Counted from the first letter of the stretch, positions 31,454-41,823 are shown. The stretch is DNA of 64,000 nt from Naumovozyma dairenensis CBS 421 (GCF_000227115.2 NC_016488.1:434001-498000), one strand, 5' to 3'. Notes: generated by a model from the letters alone, not told the origin. Translations and numbers: made by a program.

Positions 31454-32383
31454 ATGGAAACGACTGTCGTTGAAGGTGAACGAAAAGATTTTGAACCTGT
31501 TACCATTAATATTTTAATAAATAAAGATGAACAATCCACAATATCAGCATTAGTTTTCGATTTAGAAGACATTAAGAAACTAAGACAAATAGGAATATGT
31601 GGTATTCTTACAGGTACTTTGCCCTCTGCATCGCAACAGAACACTTTCCTTTCTATACCCTTGAGGTTGATGGTAGAAGAAGTTCTCTGGCTTCATTTTA
31701 ATGGATACTGTCATTTAAGACCGCTTAATGGACCAATCTCACAAAATGTTGTCGATACCATAAAGACTCGAGCTGAAGATTTGTACACGACATCCATAGC
31801 AAGGATCGAATTTCTATACGAATTACAACGACAGTATAAAAGAGAGGAACATTTGAAAAAATTAGAAAAATTAGGTTTACTCAATAAAAATGTCAAGGAA
31901 GGACAAGAAGATAATTTGAATTCAAAACTCTTGGAATCATCATTATTTGTACAAACGTCAAACGCTTCCTCTATCCTACAAGATTTTTCCATGCAATTAG
32001 ATGATAAGTTCATAATAAATTGGCTTATTTCCAATTCAAGTAGTTGGAACAATTACCTGCTTTTCAAATCTTTGAAAGATCAAAAATATATATTGGCGCC
32101 CGGTTCAAGGTTCGGAGGGAAATTCATTGCATATCCTGGGGATCCACTTAGATATCATTCGCATTTGACTGTGCAAAATGCAATAGATTATTATAATGAA
32201 CCAATTGATATGTTATCCTTAATACGTGGTTCAAGATTGGGGACAACAGTCAAGAAACTATGGGTAGTAGGAGGCGTGAAGGGAGATATTGAGGAAGAAC
32301 CTTCCACTGAAGTGGATTCGACTAGTAAAGAAAAAAATGGGCGTGTTTCCTTTTTTTCCATTGAATGGGCAGCTTTTGGTTAA
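31454..32383 (+). CDS. SEN34: tRNA splicing endonuclease catalytic subunit Sen34
   Basis: Sen34 cuts the 3' splice site of intron-containing pre-tRNAs within the Sen2-Sen15-Sen34-Sen54 complex, which in yeast sits on the outer mitochondrial membrane. The protein has 309 residues. It is longer than S. cerevisiae Sen34 (275) through a 30-residue N-terminal extension before ALVFDLEDIKKLRQIGICGIL. The endonuclease fold contains the expected catalytic triad Y227 (in YPGDPLRYHSH), H235 and K268 (in TTVKKLW). The end FFSIEWAAFG is the conserved final strand. It is divergent from RFA1, as in S. cerevisiae. Confidence 0.95.
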   Translation: METTVVEGERKDFEPVTINILINKDEQSTISALVFDLEDIKKLRQIGICGILTGTLPSASQQNTFLSIPLRLMVEEVLWLHFNGYCHLRPLNGPISQNVVDTIKTRAEDLYTTSIARIEFLYELQRQYKREEHLKKLEKLGLLNKNVKEGQEDNLNSKLLESSLFVQTSNASSILQDFSMQLDDKFIINWLISNSSSWNNYLLFKSLKDQKYILAPGSRFGGKFIAYPGDPLRYHSHLTVQNAIDYYNEPIDMLSLIRGSRLGTTVKKLWVVGGVKGDIEEEPSTEVDSTSKEKNGRVSFFSIEWAAFG

Positions 32384-32823
32384 ATAAAGCCTTTGCTGAA
32401 TGACAGCTCTCGAGCTATGCAGAAATAAAGGAATTAAAGAAATAGGTGGAGCTGGGAAAGCGAAAGAATCGTATACAGGTTATATATTACTTGTATAGAC
32501 ATGCGAAGCTGAGTGCTTTGAAAGAAATCACTCCCTAACTATTTTATGCACAAACATAGCCCGATTTTCGTGGTGTAAGGTACATACGCACGTACATATG
32601 ATGTGCTTTTCCTTACATCATACCTCGTACGTATGCCTATTACAAAACTGTTTCAATCATAGGGCTGGAAGAAAAATTAAAAGATCATACTTGAATCAAT
32701 CAAGAACATACATTAAATCATTAAAAATACCTAATACACATTAGGAATTAAAAAAATATATCTTGTCTATATAACGAATAGGATATAGGATTGTCAAAGA
32801 GCCATTTTTTTGTAGTCATTTTC
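32384..32823. other. SEN34-TAL1 convergent intergenic region, synteny junction
   Basis: This is 440 bases between converging genes with an imperfect hairpin at 32583-32635. It also marks the join between the chromosome I/VII-type block and the chromosome XII/VII-type block relative to S. cerevisiae. Confidence 0.6.
32583..32635. terminator. Inverted repeat between convergent genes
   Basis: ATGATGT (32598-32604) pairs with ACATCAT (32615-32621) around a 10-base loop. Outside it, ACGTAC (32590-32595) pairs with GTACGT (32627-32632), and CATACG (32583-32588) can extend the stem toward GTATG. It could fold as RNA on either strand near both 3' ends. A terminator role is an inference, since yeast does not normally need hairpins to terminate. 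Confidence 0.35.
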
Positions 32824-33831
32824 TTAAGCGGCAACTTTCTTTTCGATCAAGTCGAATAATGTGACGATATCAGCAGAGAATTTTCTAATACCTTCAGCTA
32901 ACTTTTCAGTAGCCATAGCATCTTCATTCAATTCAAATCTGAAAGTAGATTCATCATCAATGAAAGAAACCTTTGGAATATTTTCCTTCTTGGCAGAAGC
33001 AACATCTAGAACTCTTGGGACTGGTTCTTGGCTGTTTAATAATTCATCTAATAAACTTGGGGAGATAGTCAAGAAATCGACACCAGCCAAGTTCTTAATT
33101 TCATCAACATTTCTAAAGGAGGCACCCATAACAATGGTTTTATAGTCGTATTTCTTGTAATAGTTATAAATCTTCTTGACAGATAAGACACCTGGATCAT
33201 TTCTACCGGTGTAGGTTTCACCAGTCTTAGCCTTGTGCCAATCCATAATTCTACCAACGAATGGAGAGATTAAAGTGACATTAGCTTCAGCACAGGCAAC
33301 AGCTTGACTGAATGAGAATAAAAGAGTCAAATTACAATGAATACCATGTTTAGATTCTAATTCTCTAGCAGCTTGAATACCTTCCCATGTGGAGGCAATC
33401 TTGATCAAGACTCTTTCCTTGGAGATACCAATGTCTTTGTATAATTTAATGATTTCAAGTGCCTTTGCAATAGTAGCTTCTTTGTCGAAAGATAATCTGG
33501 CGTCAACTTCGGTGGAAACTCTACCTGGGACAATGGCTAAAATTTCTTTACCGAATTCAACTAGTAATCTGTCGACAGCAATTTCAGTCTTTTCTTCAGT
33601 AGTTTTACCATGCTTCTTACCGTATTCAACAGCGACATCGATCAATTTAGCGTAAGCTGATTGTTTGGCAGCAGCTAAGATCAATGATGGGTTAGTGGTG
33701 GCGTCTTGTGGGGTAAATTTAGCGATGGAGGCAAAATCACCAGTATCGGCAACGACAACGGTACCGGAAGCTTTTAGTTGTTCCAATGAAGAAGAGGTAA
33801 CCTTTTGTTTTTTTTGGACTGGTTCAGACAT
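32824..33831 (-). CDS. TAL1: Transaldolase
   Basis: It moves a three-carbon unit from sedoheptulose 7-phosphate to glyceraldehyde 3-phosphate in the non-oxidative pentose phosphate pathway. The protein has 335 residues, the same as S. cerevisiae Tal1. The Schiff-base lysine is K144 in [15 protein letters not shown]. The family signatures [13 protein letters not shown] and [13 protein letters not shown] are present. The N-terminus [10 protein letters not shown] resembles Tal1. Strong codon bias indicates high expression. The S. cerevisiae duplicate NQM1 (YGR043C) lies on the sister chromosome, so the single gene here could be either orthologue by position; the neighbour ILV5 favours TAL1. Confidence 0.96.
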   Translation of the reverse strand: MSEPVQKKQKVTSSSLEQLKASGTVVVADTGDFASIAKFTPQDATTNPSLILAAAKQSAYAKLIDVAVEYGKKHGKTTEEKTEIAVDRLLVEFGKEILAIVPGRVSTEVDARLSFDKEATIAKALEIIKLYKDIGISKERVLIKIASTWEGIQAARELESKHGIHCNLTLLFSFSQAVACAEANVTLISPFVGRIMDWHKAKTGETYTGRNDPGVLSVKKIYNYYKKYDYKTIVMGASFRNVDEIKNLAGVDFLTISPSLLDELLNSQEPVPRVLDVASAKKENIPKVSFIDDESTFRFELNEDAMATEKLAEGIRKFSADIVTLFDLIEKKVAA

Positions 33832-35211
33832 TATATGATTATTGTTTTTGTTGGTTCTATCAGTTATTAAATACAGGGATGTTATATGTTTACTGAGAGA
33901 AATTTTGAATAAGAAACAAGAGAAAAATCAATGTTGGAACAGAACTGGTAAATCGATTGATTACTTGAGTTTATATATGGAAAAAGGGACGAATATTGCT
34001 TACAATTTCCTCGAGAGGATAACTCGAGGTTACCTTCCAGCTTTTTTCGTACTGCCACCGTAGGGAAGCAGGTTCCACCTTTCCCGTTTCCCGTTTCCCG
34101 TTTCCCGTTTCTCGAAGCCTTCGGAATTCGGGGCTCGTGCAACGATTTCCCGTCTCCGCTCAACTGCCGTTGCCGTTAGGCAGTGATAAGTTGTGCAAAT
34201 ATTGCAAGTGATAAAAGAGTTTGCTTAACTAAGCGAAGAGGGGGTGACAAATATTTTTTTAAAACAGGTCTTTATTAGGATTATTCTTCTCAAATTACTA
34301 AGGTTTTCCAGTTTTGCTCAATGTTTAAATTGAATGAGTAAATATCACTAAGAAAGGGGGAGCATTAGATAGGTCATATGAGTCAGTTTCTATTTCCCCT
34401 AAGAACAGCGGGAAACCCTTTAGGTCCGCTGTTGAGACCCCACGATCATGATCGGTGCTAAAATTGTTGGGAGCCCATCCTGAGTTCCTGTAACTAAGAA
34501 GCTCCCGCACCGACCACAGTTCTTTCTTTCCTGTCCCCAAAATTTCCCTACGGTTGCTGGTGCGTGGGTTTCGTACTAACATTATGTTCTCGTTACGTAA
34601 CAATTTTAGTTCCGTTCTGTCTATTACTGAAATATTGAAAATGGTACAAAGTTGTCAAGTACACAGCAAAGGTTCAGGTCAAATTGTCAAGCAATTGCAT
34701 ATGTGACGACTGGCTCGCTGGAGAAAGTACCTTTCAGCACAAAGCCTATTCCAGTTATTAAAGGAAAAGAAACAAACAGAAATTCAATAATAATATATAG
34801 ACAATGGTTTATTCATTTAAAAAACATAGTGTCAAACTAGATATATAAATAAATACTTATAAAAATATTAATAACATTCATTATAAATAGGTTATGAGAA
34901 AGATCTATCACATAATCTTGTCTCGTTAAAGAGAGAGGGGACATAATATACAGGCCTGTTCTGTTGCAAAAGATTAAAAAAAACATAGGACGGAATAGTA
35001 GTAATAATAACAGTAGCATCAAGAGCTATTGTATGATTTTTAAGGTCAATTCAATTGACAATGTTGACTTGATTAGAATGTTAAAAGACTAAACGTTTAT
35101 GAGGGGGATATGCTAAGAGTTAAAAAAACTAGAAAATTAGAAAATTAGAAAGTTAAATGAAAAGAGAATAACAAAAATAAAAAAGATCAGATCAAATCAG
35201 ATCAGATTAAA
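33832..35211. other. TAL1-ILV5 intergenic region
   Basis: This is 1.4 kb with the TAL1 promoter at its left and the ILV5 3' end at its right. A (TTTCCCG) array lies at 34080-34114. A GC-richer patch spans about 34370-34600; an open frame of 85 codons there (minus strand from 34582) has no recognised homologue and ordinary-looking sequence, so I do not call it a gene. The last 100 bases before ILV5 contain short repeats of AGATCAGATCAAATC type. Confidence 0.5.
34080..34114. repeat. Five tandem 7-bp units (TTTCCCG)
   Basis: Four perfect TTTCCCG units at 34080-34107 are followed by one TTTCTCG at 34108-34114. The array lies about 250 bases upstream of the TAL1 start codon. It could be an expanded transcription factor site or a simple repeat. 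Confidence 0.85.
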
Positions 35212-36399
35212 TTATTTGTTTTCTGGTCTCAATTTTCTGACTTCCTTACCAACCTTCCAGATTTCCATGTTTCTGATAGTTTGTAATTCAGCTTCTAATT
35301 TTTCTCTGTAATCAGGTTGAGAGTTGAATTCCAAAGATCTCTTAGTTTCAGTACCATTCTTAGTAGATTCATATAAATCTTGGAAAACTGGTTTCAAAGC
35401 ATCTTTGAAAATTGGGTACCAATCTAAAGCACCTCTTCTAGCAGTAGTGGAACAGGCGTCGTACATGTAATCCATACCGTATTTACCAATCAATGGATAT
35501 AGAGATTGAGTAGCTTCTTCAACAGTTTCGTTGAAAGCCTCAGATGGAGAGTGACCATTTTCTCTCAAGACATCGTATTGAGCCAAGAACATACCATGAA
35601 TACCACCCATTAGACAACCTCTTTCACCGTATAAGTCAGAGTTGACTTCTCTTTCAAAAGTGGTTTGATAAACGTAACCAGAACCGATGGCAACGGCCAA
35701 AGCTTGAGCCTTTTCGTGAGCCTTACCAGTAACATCGTTCCAGACAGCATATGAAGAGTTAATACCACGACCTTCCTTGAACAAAGATCTGACAGTTCTA
35801 CCGGAACCCTTTGGAGCGACTAAGATAACATCCAAATCAGTTGGTGGTTCAACGTGAGTTAAATCTTTGAAAACAGGAGAGAAACCGTGAGAAAAGTATA
35901 AAGTCTTACCCTTAGTCAACAATGGCTTGATAGTACTCCAAGTTTCAGATTGAGCAGCATCAGATAACAAGTTCATGACGTAAGTACCCTTCTTAATAGC
36001 TTCTTCAACTTCGAATAAGTTCTCACCTGGGACCCAACCATCTTCAATGGCAGCCTTCCAAGAGGCACCATTCTTACGAACACCGATGATGACGTTCAAA
36101 CCGTTATCTCTCAAGTTCAAACCTTGACCGTAACCCTGAGAACCGTAACCAATTAAGGCTAAAGTATCATTCTTGAAATAGTTTAATAATTTTTCTCTTG
36201 GCCAGTCAGCTCTTTCGTGGACAGTTTCAACGGTACCACCAAAGTTAATTTGTTTCAAACCACGAGTAGCAATGGTTGGTTTGACGAAACGAGTAGTTGG
36301 TCTCATGGCGACAGCAGCACGAGAAGCTAAGGCAAAAGTTCTCTTAGCTGTGATAACACGAGAGTTACAGACTAATTTAGTAGCTTGAGATCTCAACAT
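35212..36399 (-). CDS. ILV5: Ketol-acid reductoisomerase, mitochondrial
   Basis: It converts acetolactate and acetohydroxybutyrate to the dihydroxy acids of valine, leucine and isoleucine synthesis in the mitochondrial matrix, using NADPH. The yeast protein also helps maintain mitochondrial DNA. The protein has 395 residues, exactly the S. cerevisiae length. A basic, acid-free presequence of about 45 residues (MLRSQATKLVCNSRVITAKR) targets it to mitochondria. The Rossmann loop is IGYGSQGYGQGLNLRDNG; the C-terminal knotted domain holds the metal-binding acidic residues in the region SDLYGERGCLMGG and EEATQSLYPL. Codon bias is strong. Gcn4- and Leu3-like sites lie upstream. Confidence 0.97.
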   Translation of the reverse strand: MLRSQATKLVCNSRVITAKRTFALASRAAVAMRPTTRFVKPTIATRGLKQINFGGTVETVHERADWPREKLLNYFKNDTLALIGYGSQGYGQGLNLRDNGLNVIIGVRKNGASWKAAIEDGWVPGENLFEVEEAIKKGTYVMNLLSDAAQSETWSTIKPLLTKGKTLYFSHGFSPVFKDLTHVEPPTDLDVILVAPKGSGRTVRSLFKEGRGINSSYAVWNDVTGKAHEKAQALAVAIGSGYVYQTTFEREVNSDLYGERGCLMGGIHGMFLAQYDVLRENGHSPSEAFNETVEEATQSLYPLIGKYGMDYMYDACSTTARRGALDWYPIFKDALKPVFQDLYESTKNGTETKRSLEFNSQPDYREKLEAELQTIRNMEIWKVGKEVRKLRPENK

Positions 36400-37496
36400 T
36401 TCTTTATAGATGGAGTGGGTAGGTTGATTTGTATTAGAATTTTACTTCTTTGGTTTCTTTGTCAGAAAGAGAGGGATAAGAAACGAAATTGACTAAAATA
36501 CGGTGAAGAAATTAAACAAGGATCAATGGGAATATAATGATTCCTATATATTACGTTGCTTTTATAATTTTTTTTCAATCGTTGGCCCAAATCTCAAATT
36601 TTTTCAAATATGTACGCCAAACGCTGAGAAATCCGCTAGCCAGAGAAGAACCTGCCTAGTTGTTCTCTCTCTCTCTCTCTCTCTCTTTCTCACACACACA
36701 CACAAACACACCGGTGACGTCGATTCTCTACATTTTTTTTGTTTCTTCATAAAAATCTGGAAAAATTGGAAAATTCAGTCATCTTTTTCCATCCGGCTAT
36801 GTAAGATTCCTTTAATAGAGACCGGGAACGGTCAATTTTTTCTTTACACTGTTTATTTCTTGAATGAGGTGGTGGTTTAGATCTCACGAAGTTTTGAATA
36901 CAATCTTAAGTGAATACCGTACAAATGGCTCTAATCTTCCATGAGAATTGAGTCAACGGTACGTTTGCACGTAGTGAACCTTCCCAGCAAGGTGACTAAA
37001 ACCATGTTTTGCGGACTGAGAGAAATTCTATCTAGCAAAGCCCGCTACCGGACCGGAGAGATTTAATGCAAGCCCTACCGTGATTGCCATTAAGGGCATT
37101 TTGTCCAGGGTTTTTGTCAATTTCTCGGAGCCCTCGCTGGTTTGCTCTCTCTCTCTATCTCCTTTCTGGAAAAGTTCCCAGCAAGTTTCCGGCACGTGTT
37201 AATTTAAAGCGGATTTTGCAGTCCAATCAATCGATCCTTCTCGTCCCCTAATCCTTAATCCCCAGATCTCACAATACGGACACACACACGTGCACTCAGT
37301 TTACAAAGGTGGAAGGAAAGGAATGAATGACATGACATTTCAGGTCTGTCTTTCTGCACTATTCAGATTTGGTTCATTCTGAAAAGAGGTTCTTATTGAA
37401 AGAAAGAAAGAATCGATATCAACTATTAATCTGGTATCATTGGCCTCACGCTTTCTAACCCCCAGGTATAGTATAAAGTATCAAGTAACTTACAAC
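36400..37496. promoter_or_regulatory. Divergent ILV5/ATG33 promoter region
   Basis: This 1.1 kb region contains a perfect Gcn4 site TGAGTCA at 36949-36955, a Leu3-like CCGGGAACGG at 36822-36831 (one mismatch to CCGGNNCCGG), and CCGGACCGG near 37049. CACGTG E-boxes lie near 37193 and 37287. A TC run (about 36664-36686) is followed by a CA run (about 36691-36703). Gcn4 and Leu3 control of ILV5 is established in S. cerevisiae; the sites here are read by eye. Confidence 0.6.
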
Positions 37497-38129
37497 ATGT
37501 CTGTGTGTCTCGCAGTAACAAAAGGAATCGCTGTCTCCTCTTTGGGATTATACGCAGGTCTTCTAACATCTTCCACCTTAATTTCATCAACTACACCTCT
37601 AATAACAAACACTTTACCCACTGACCTTTTGAATTGGAAACCTTTATTATCAAAATTCAAAGCATGTGCTACTACATTAGGTTCCCTGGCAACCACGTTT
37701 TTCGGATTAAGTTATTTCGGCTCGCCAACAAATTTGAGACATCCATACCTATTATATAGTATGATGATTAGCCCCCTCTCAGGTATATTCCTTTATCTAA
37801 CTACAGATTTTAATCAATTAAGTGATGACATGATTGAAAAGTCTCCTTCTTCTTCATCAATTGAATCAACAACGAGCGCACAAGAAAAAACCAATTTGGG
37901 AGAATCAATAGTTGATTTAGGTAAAGAAAATGAACGTAGAGGAAGTGAAGGTAAACCATTATTAGAGAAAAAAGAACACAGAGAAAAAATCGTTGAAGAT
38001 ACTAATAGAAATGTCATTCTTTCTAATCAAACAAAAATCCTTACCAAATTGTCTATTGCAACAAGTTTTGCTATCGTGGGATTTGTACAATCTGTTGTCG
38101 GTATTTACGGTGAAGGTCAATTTACTTGA
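37497..38129 (+). CDS. ATG33: Mitophagy protein Atg33
   Basis: Atg33 is an outer mitochondrial membrane protein needed for efficient mitophagy in stationary-phase yeast. The ATG at 37497 gives MSVCLAVTKGIAVSSLGLY, the conserved N-terminus; the longer frame begins with a non-ATG codon. The product has 210 residues (197 in S. cerevisiae). Hydrophobic spans lie near residues 8-28, 55-75 and 85-105 and in the last 30 residues, with a hydrophilic acidic/basic loop of about 65 residues between the third and the last. The end IVGFVQSVVGIYGEGQFT is conserved. It is divergent from ILV5, as in S. cerevisiae chromosome XII. Confidence 0.94.
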   Translation: MSVCLAVTKGIAVSSLGLYAGLLTSSTLISSTTPLITNTLPTDLLNWKPLLSKFKACATTLGSLATTFFGLSYFGSPTNLRHPYLLYSMMISPLSGIFLYLTTDFNQLSDDMIEKSPSSSSIESTTSAQEKTNLGESIVDLGKENERRGSEGKPLLEKKEHREKIVEDTNRNVILSNQTKILTKLSIATSFAIVGFVQSVVGIYGEGQFT

Positions 38130-38751
38130 ATGGTTGTTGTTTTTTTCGTTCCTTACATGACAAAAACTGTCCGACACTATCTTATATCGCCCATTAAATA
38201 ATTGTATTCAGTTTCTTTTGTTTTTTCCTTATAAGAGGTTTACAAATTATATAACTATATAAGTCATTAGTCAATAGTCAGATTAAATAAATATTCTTAA
38301 CCTAAACTAAACTAAGCTAGACTAAAGTACACTAGACCAGACTAGATTAAATTAGAGCACAGTACACTACATAAACTTTATAAACTATCCGTTCATATAT
38401 GCAAATATGTTTTAAAATGTGTCATTTTTTTAACCATAAAGTTAAGGTGTTACCCGTCTTTGATCTTTTTTTCAAATCTAAAGGAAAAAGCAAAAAGTGA
38501 AAAAATAAATCGAGAAGATGATTTCATACAAAGAAGAAGATAAATTCGACGTATGTACGTATGCAAAAGCTTGAAGATTTATTTAAGATCCAAAAAAACA
38601 TTTTTTATTAATCTTATATGGATATAGCATTCTTTTTGTGCATTTACTTCGTTTATCAAAGCTCCCAGACTTCATCGTACTTGTCTGATTTTGCATATTT
38701 GTTACAATAATTTATAGACAATTAACCAAAGGATAAAAAAGAATAAAAAAA
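38130..38751. other. ATG33-YGR054W intergenic region
   Basis: This is 622 bases with an imperfect short tandem repeat of ACTAAACTAAG type at about 38300-38375 and several A-runs just before the next start codon. No gene was recognised. Confidence 0.5.
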
Positions 38752-40629
38752 ATGGCTTCTCAATTCGTTTTAAAAACCTCACAGGATATCGAAGTATTTC
38801 ATGGATACCCAGATTTCAAACAGCAAAATACTGATGCAAATGACGGACAAACTTTGGCGTCTTTAATCTCTCCATGTGGTAGATTTCTAGCATTTTCAAC
38901 AAAGACTGACCTTACCGTCTTTACAGGTGATATTTTGGAAACGCAACTGTTCAAAATCCCATTAGTAGATGTTTATGATCTACATTTCTCTCCCTCTGGG
39001 AACTATTTAAGTACTTGGGAAAGAACCTCTATCAACAATCCAGATCATAAAAACGTGAAAATTTGGTATTTGAATGAAAATTTCGATCCAACAACTAATG
39101 CTATAGAACCTGTTTTCGAATATCAAGCTAAATCTCAAAGTGGTTGGTCATTACAATTCTCTAAGTTAGATGATTACGCAATCAAACAATTTAAAGGTGA
39201 ATTAAGAATAGTTAAAATAGATCACCAACATAAGAAGTTCGACTTCACTAATCCCTTCGCTATTTTGAAGCAAGAATCAGATTCTCAATTTTTTTCCACT
39301 TACTTAATTTCTCCATCTGAACATCCAACCATTTGTACCTTCACCCCTGAAAAGGGAGGTAAACCTGCATTATTAACCATCTGGCCAATATTGGAAGGTA
39401 AAATTACAAAGAAAATTGCCACCAAGACTTTCTTCAAAGCTGATTCATGTCAACTAAAATGGAATCCACAAGGTAATGCAATTTTATGTCTTGCCATTAC
39501 TGATTTCGATTCCTCTAATCAATCATACTATGGTGAAAATACCTTATATCTTTTATCATTCCAAGGTGTCAACGGTACTTTAGGTGGGAACTCCGTAAGA
39601 GTCTCTTTAACAAAGGGCCCAATTCATGATTTCACTTGGTCACCAACTTCAAGACAATTTGGTGTCATCTCAGGTTACATGCCTGCTACAATTGCATTTT
39701 TTGATTTGAGAGGAAATATTGTACATCAATTACCTGAACAACCTAAAAATACAATGTTATTCTCTCCAACTGGTAGATATATCTTGATAGGTGGGTTCGG
39801 TAACTTACAAGGTTCAGTGGAAATCTTAGATCGTCATGATAAATTTAAGTGCATTACTAGATTCAACGCTACGAATACTTCTGTTTGTAAATGGTCTCCA
39901 GGTGGTGAATTTATAATGACTGCAACAACATCTCCACGTTTAAGAGTCGATAATGGTATTAAAGTATGGCATGTAAGTGGGAAATTGATTTTCGTTAAGG
40001 AATTTAAAGAACTATTGAAAGTCGATTGGAGATTCCCTTGTAATTTTAAAATGGTTCCAGGATCTCATATCATTAAAGATTGGGAACCAATCAGTAAGTC
40101 TCATGATGAACCGTTAGTCGCAGATCCAAAAATTGGTAAAGATGTTAAATTACAAATCCATTCTTCTGTGGAGGACTTTACTTCTAAAAATCCAAGTGCT
40201 GCAGCTATAGGTAGCAAGGCAAATGCAACGAAAAAAGCTGGAGGAGCTTATAAGCCTCCTCATGCTAGAAGATCAGCTGGAAACGGTACAACGAAATCTA
40301 TTCCTGGTTTAGTCCCTGGTATGTCTCCAAATGATAAAGCAAATGGTAATAACACTAATAAGACAAGAAGAAGAAGAACTAAGATGAATGAGAATGGAAC
40401 TACTAGTGATGGAAACTCAAAAGTTGAAGTAACTAATAATAACAATACCGTTGCTTCTCCTGAGGAAAAGAAAATGAGATCATTATTGAAAAAATTAAGA
40501 TCCATCCAAGCTTTGAAACAAAGAGTTATTGACGGTGATAAACTAGAAGATACCCAACTGTTGAAGATTAAAACAGAAGAGCAAGTCATAAAAGACTTAT
40601 CCAATCTTGGTTGGAAGGGAGAAGAATAA
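38752..40629 (+). CDS. YGR054W: Eukaryotic translation initiation factor eIF2A
   Basis: This is the orthologue of S. cerevisiae YGR054W, a WD40 beta-propeller protein that can deliver initiator Met-tRNA to the 40S subunit and influences IRES use; its exact role in yeast is debated. It has 625 residues (642 in S. cerevisiae). The propeller covers about 1-430, with conserved blocks CTFTPEKGGKPA, GNAILCLAITDFDSSN and VNGTLGGNSVRVSLT. A basic low-complexity region holds GGAYKPPHARR and KTRRRRTK (about 500-560), and a C-terminal helical region follows (SPEEKKMRSLLKKLRSIQALK). In S. cerevisiae it lies on chromosome VII next to MUP1; here it follows the chromosome XII orthologue ATG33. Confidence 0.96.
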   Translation: MASQFVLKTSQDIEVFHGYPDFKQQNTDANDGQTLASLISPCGRFLAFSTKTDLTVFTGDILETQLFKIPLVDVYDLHFSPSGNYLSTWERTSINNPDHKNVKIWYLNENFDPTTNAIEPVFEYQAKSQSGWSLQFSKLDDYAIKQFKGELRIVKIDHQHKKFDFTNPFAILKQESDSQFFSTYLISPSEHPTICTFTPEKGGKPALLTIWPILEGKITKKIATKTFFKADSCQLKWNPQGNAILCLAITDFDSSNQSYYGENTLYLLSFQGVNGTLGGNSVRVSLTKGPIHDFTWSPTSRQFGVISGYMPATIAFFDLRGNIVHQLPEQPKNTMLFSPTGRYILIGGFGNLQGSVEILDRHDKFKCITRFNATNTSVCKWSPGGEFIMTATTSPRLRVDNGIKVWHVSGKLIFVKEFKELLKVDWRFPCNFKMVPGSHIIKDWEPISKSHDEPLVADPKIGKDVKLQIHSSVEDFTSKNPSAAAIGSKANATKKAGGAYKPPHARRSAGNGTTKSIPGLVPGMSPNDKANGNNTNKTRRRRTKMNENGTTSDGNSKVEVTNNNNTVASPEEKKMRSLLKKLRSIQALKQRVIDGDKLEDTQLLKIKTEEQVIKDLSNLGWKGEE

Positions 40630-40978
40630 CTTGCATTGTTGTGATATAGTGGTAAACCCGAAGGCAAACAAAAGAGATACGTGATCAAGTAAATATAGAT
40701 TAATGTTACATAAATAGATAAAACAATAATACTAAAGTCATTTTATAATCTACGGTTTTCAGCCTGATATTTAGTTTTATTTGTTATGCTGTACGGACGA
40801 CAAAAACTATTATTGAACGAATACTTAACGGGTTTTTTAGTTTTTAGATGTCCGACTTTTGAAGAAGAAATCATGTCACTTCAAAAATGCTTTAAATGTA
40901 AAAAGATCAAAGTGTGCAACAGAACTATGATAAAATTGAAGGTTCATTACATCTGTAAAAAATTATATGTTAAATTAG
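40630..40978. other. Spacer between YGR054W and duplicated block copy B
   Basis: This is 349 bases. No gene, repeat or site was recognised. Confidence 0.4.
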
Positions 40979-41377
40979 TTATATTTTTCTCGTGGAGTTA
41001 TATATCATTTTTCTTTTGCGGGGAAATATTCCATTGAAGTACTCAATAACTGAATCTGCCAGGTTCTCAGGAGAGTCGTAATCAGCGGGTTCACCACAGG
41101 TCTCGGTATCTTCTTTCTTACCATCTGAGTGCCAAAATTTATCGTAATTATTCGGATTAAAACATAGAGTTTCCAAAAAAAACATATCTGTTATATTTGC
41201 AACTCGTAAACGATTTATTCTTGACATAAAATATCCCTTATTACAAAAATTGCAACATCCTGGAAAGAATTTAGAACGCTTCACGTTGGAGTACAGTTGT
41301 ACGATATCTATTTTTTGACTAATGAAGGAAATATCCGTCTTCTGATCCTCGCCGTCTGGGAAAGCAAAAACAATCAT
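40979..41377 (-). CDS. Hypothetical 132-residue protein with CCxxC motif
   Basis: I do not recognise this protein. The frame from the ATG at 41377 to the stop at 40979 is open in copy B and frameshifted in copy A. It has four Cys in its central half, including PGCCNFC, further ones at LCFNPN and TETCGEP, and a basic C-terminus (FPRKRKMIYNSTRK). No signal peptide or membrane span is visible. It lies about 450 bases 3' of the cell-wall gene on the same strand and its C-terminal 35 codons extend past the edge of the duplicated block. It may be a fragment of a once larger gene. Confidence 0.35.
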   Translation of the reverse strand: MIVFAFPDGEDQKTDISFISQKIDIVQLYSNVKRSKFFPGCCNFCNKGYFMSRINRLRVANITDMFFLETLCFNPNNYDKFWHSDGKKEDTETCGEPADYDSPENLADSVIEYFNGIFPRKRKMIYNSTRKI

Positions 41378-41823
41378 CTTTGTTTCCAAAAATATTCCAG
41401 TTCCCGTTTTGTTGAAGTACAGAAGTGAACTTGCTGTGGAGAAGAATCATCATTCTTTAGGTATATATATCACGTTTTCCCTTTATAGTGAAAAAAGATA
41501 TCCATCCCTTAAATACGCGCCAGAAACTTTTCAGTTTTTCTTGGGTTATAGACTTATCAGTCTGGATCTCGGACTATGTCTTGGCTATTGCCTTAGATAT
41601 TGTTTTTTTTGTTATTAACGTACGTATATAGAATTATAGGAACATACCTAGAAAACTAGGGAAAGTAAAATAAACTAAAATAAAATAAAGGTAGCGGTTC
41701 TAAATACAAGCAAAAGTTGGAGTTTCCTCAATAGCTAGCTAATAAATGTCTTTGTAACTGGGCAGGTACCTCACAATATGGCTGTTGGGTATACATAGAT
41801 ATATATTATCCCAGGATATGTGC

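Noticed and set aside
34325..34582. Open frame of 85 codons on the minus strand between TAL1 and ILV5
   Set aside because: No recognisable protein, no syntenic counterpart, and a chance frame of this length is expected in a 1.4 kb GC-richer spacer.
36664..36703. TC and CA dinucleotide runs between ILV5 and ATG33 as a functional element
   Set aside because: They are ordinary microsatellites; nothing beyond their composition suggests a role.
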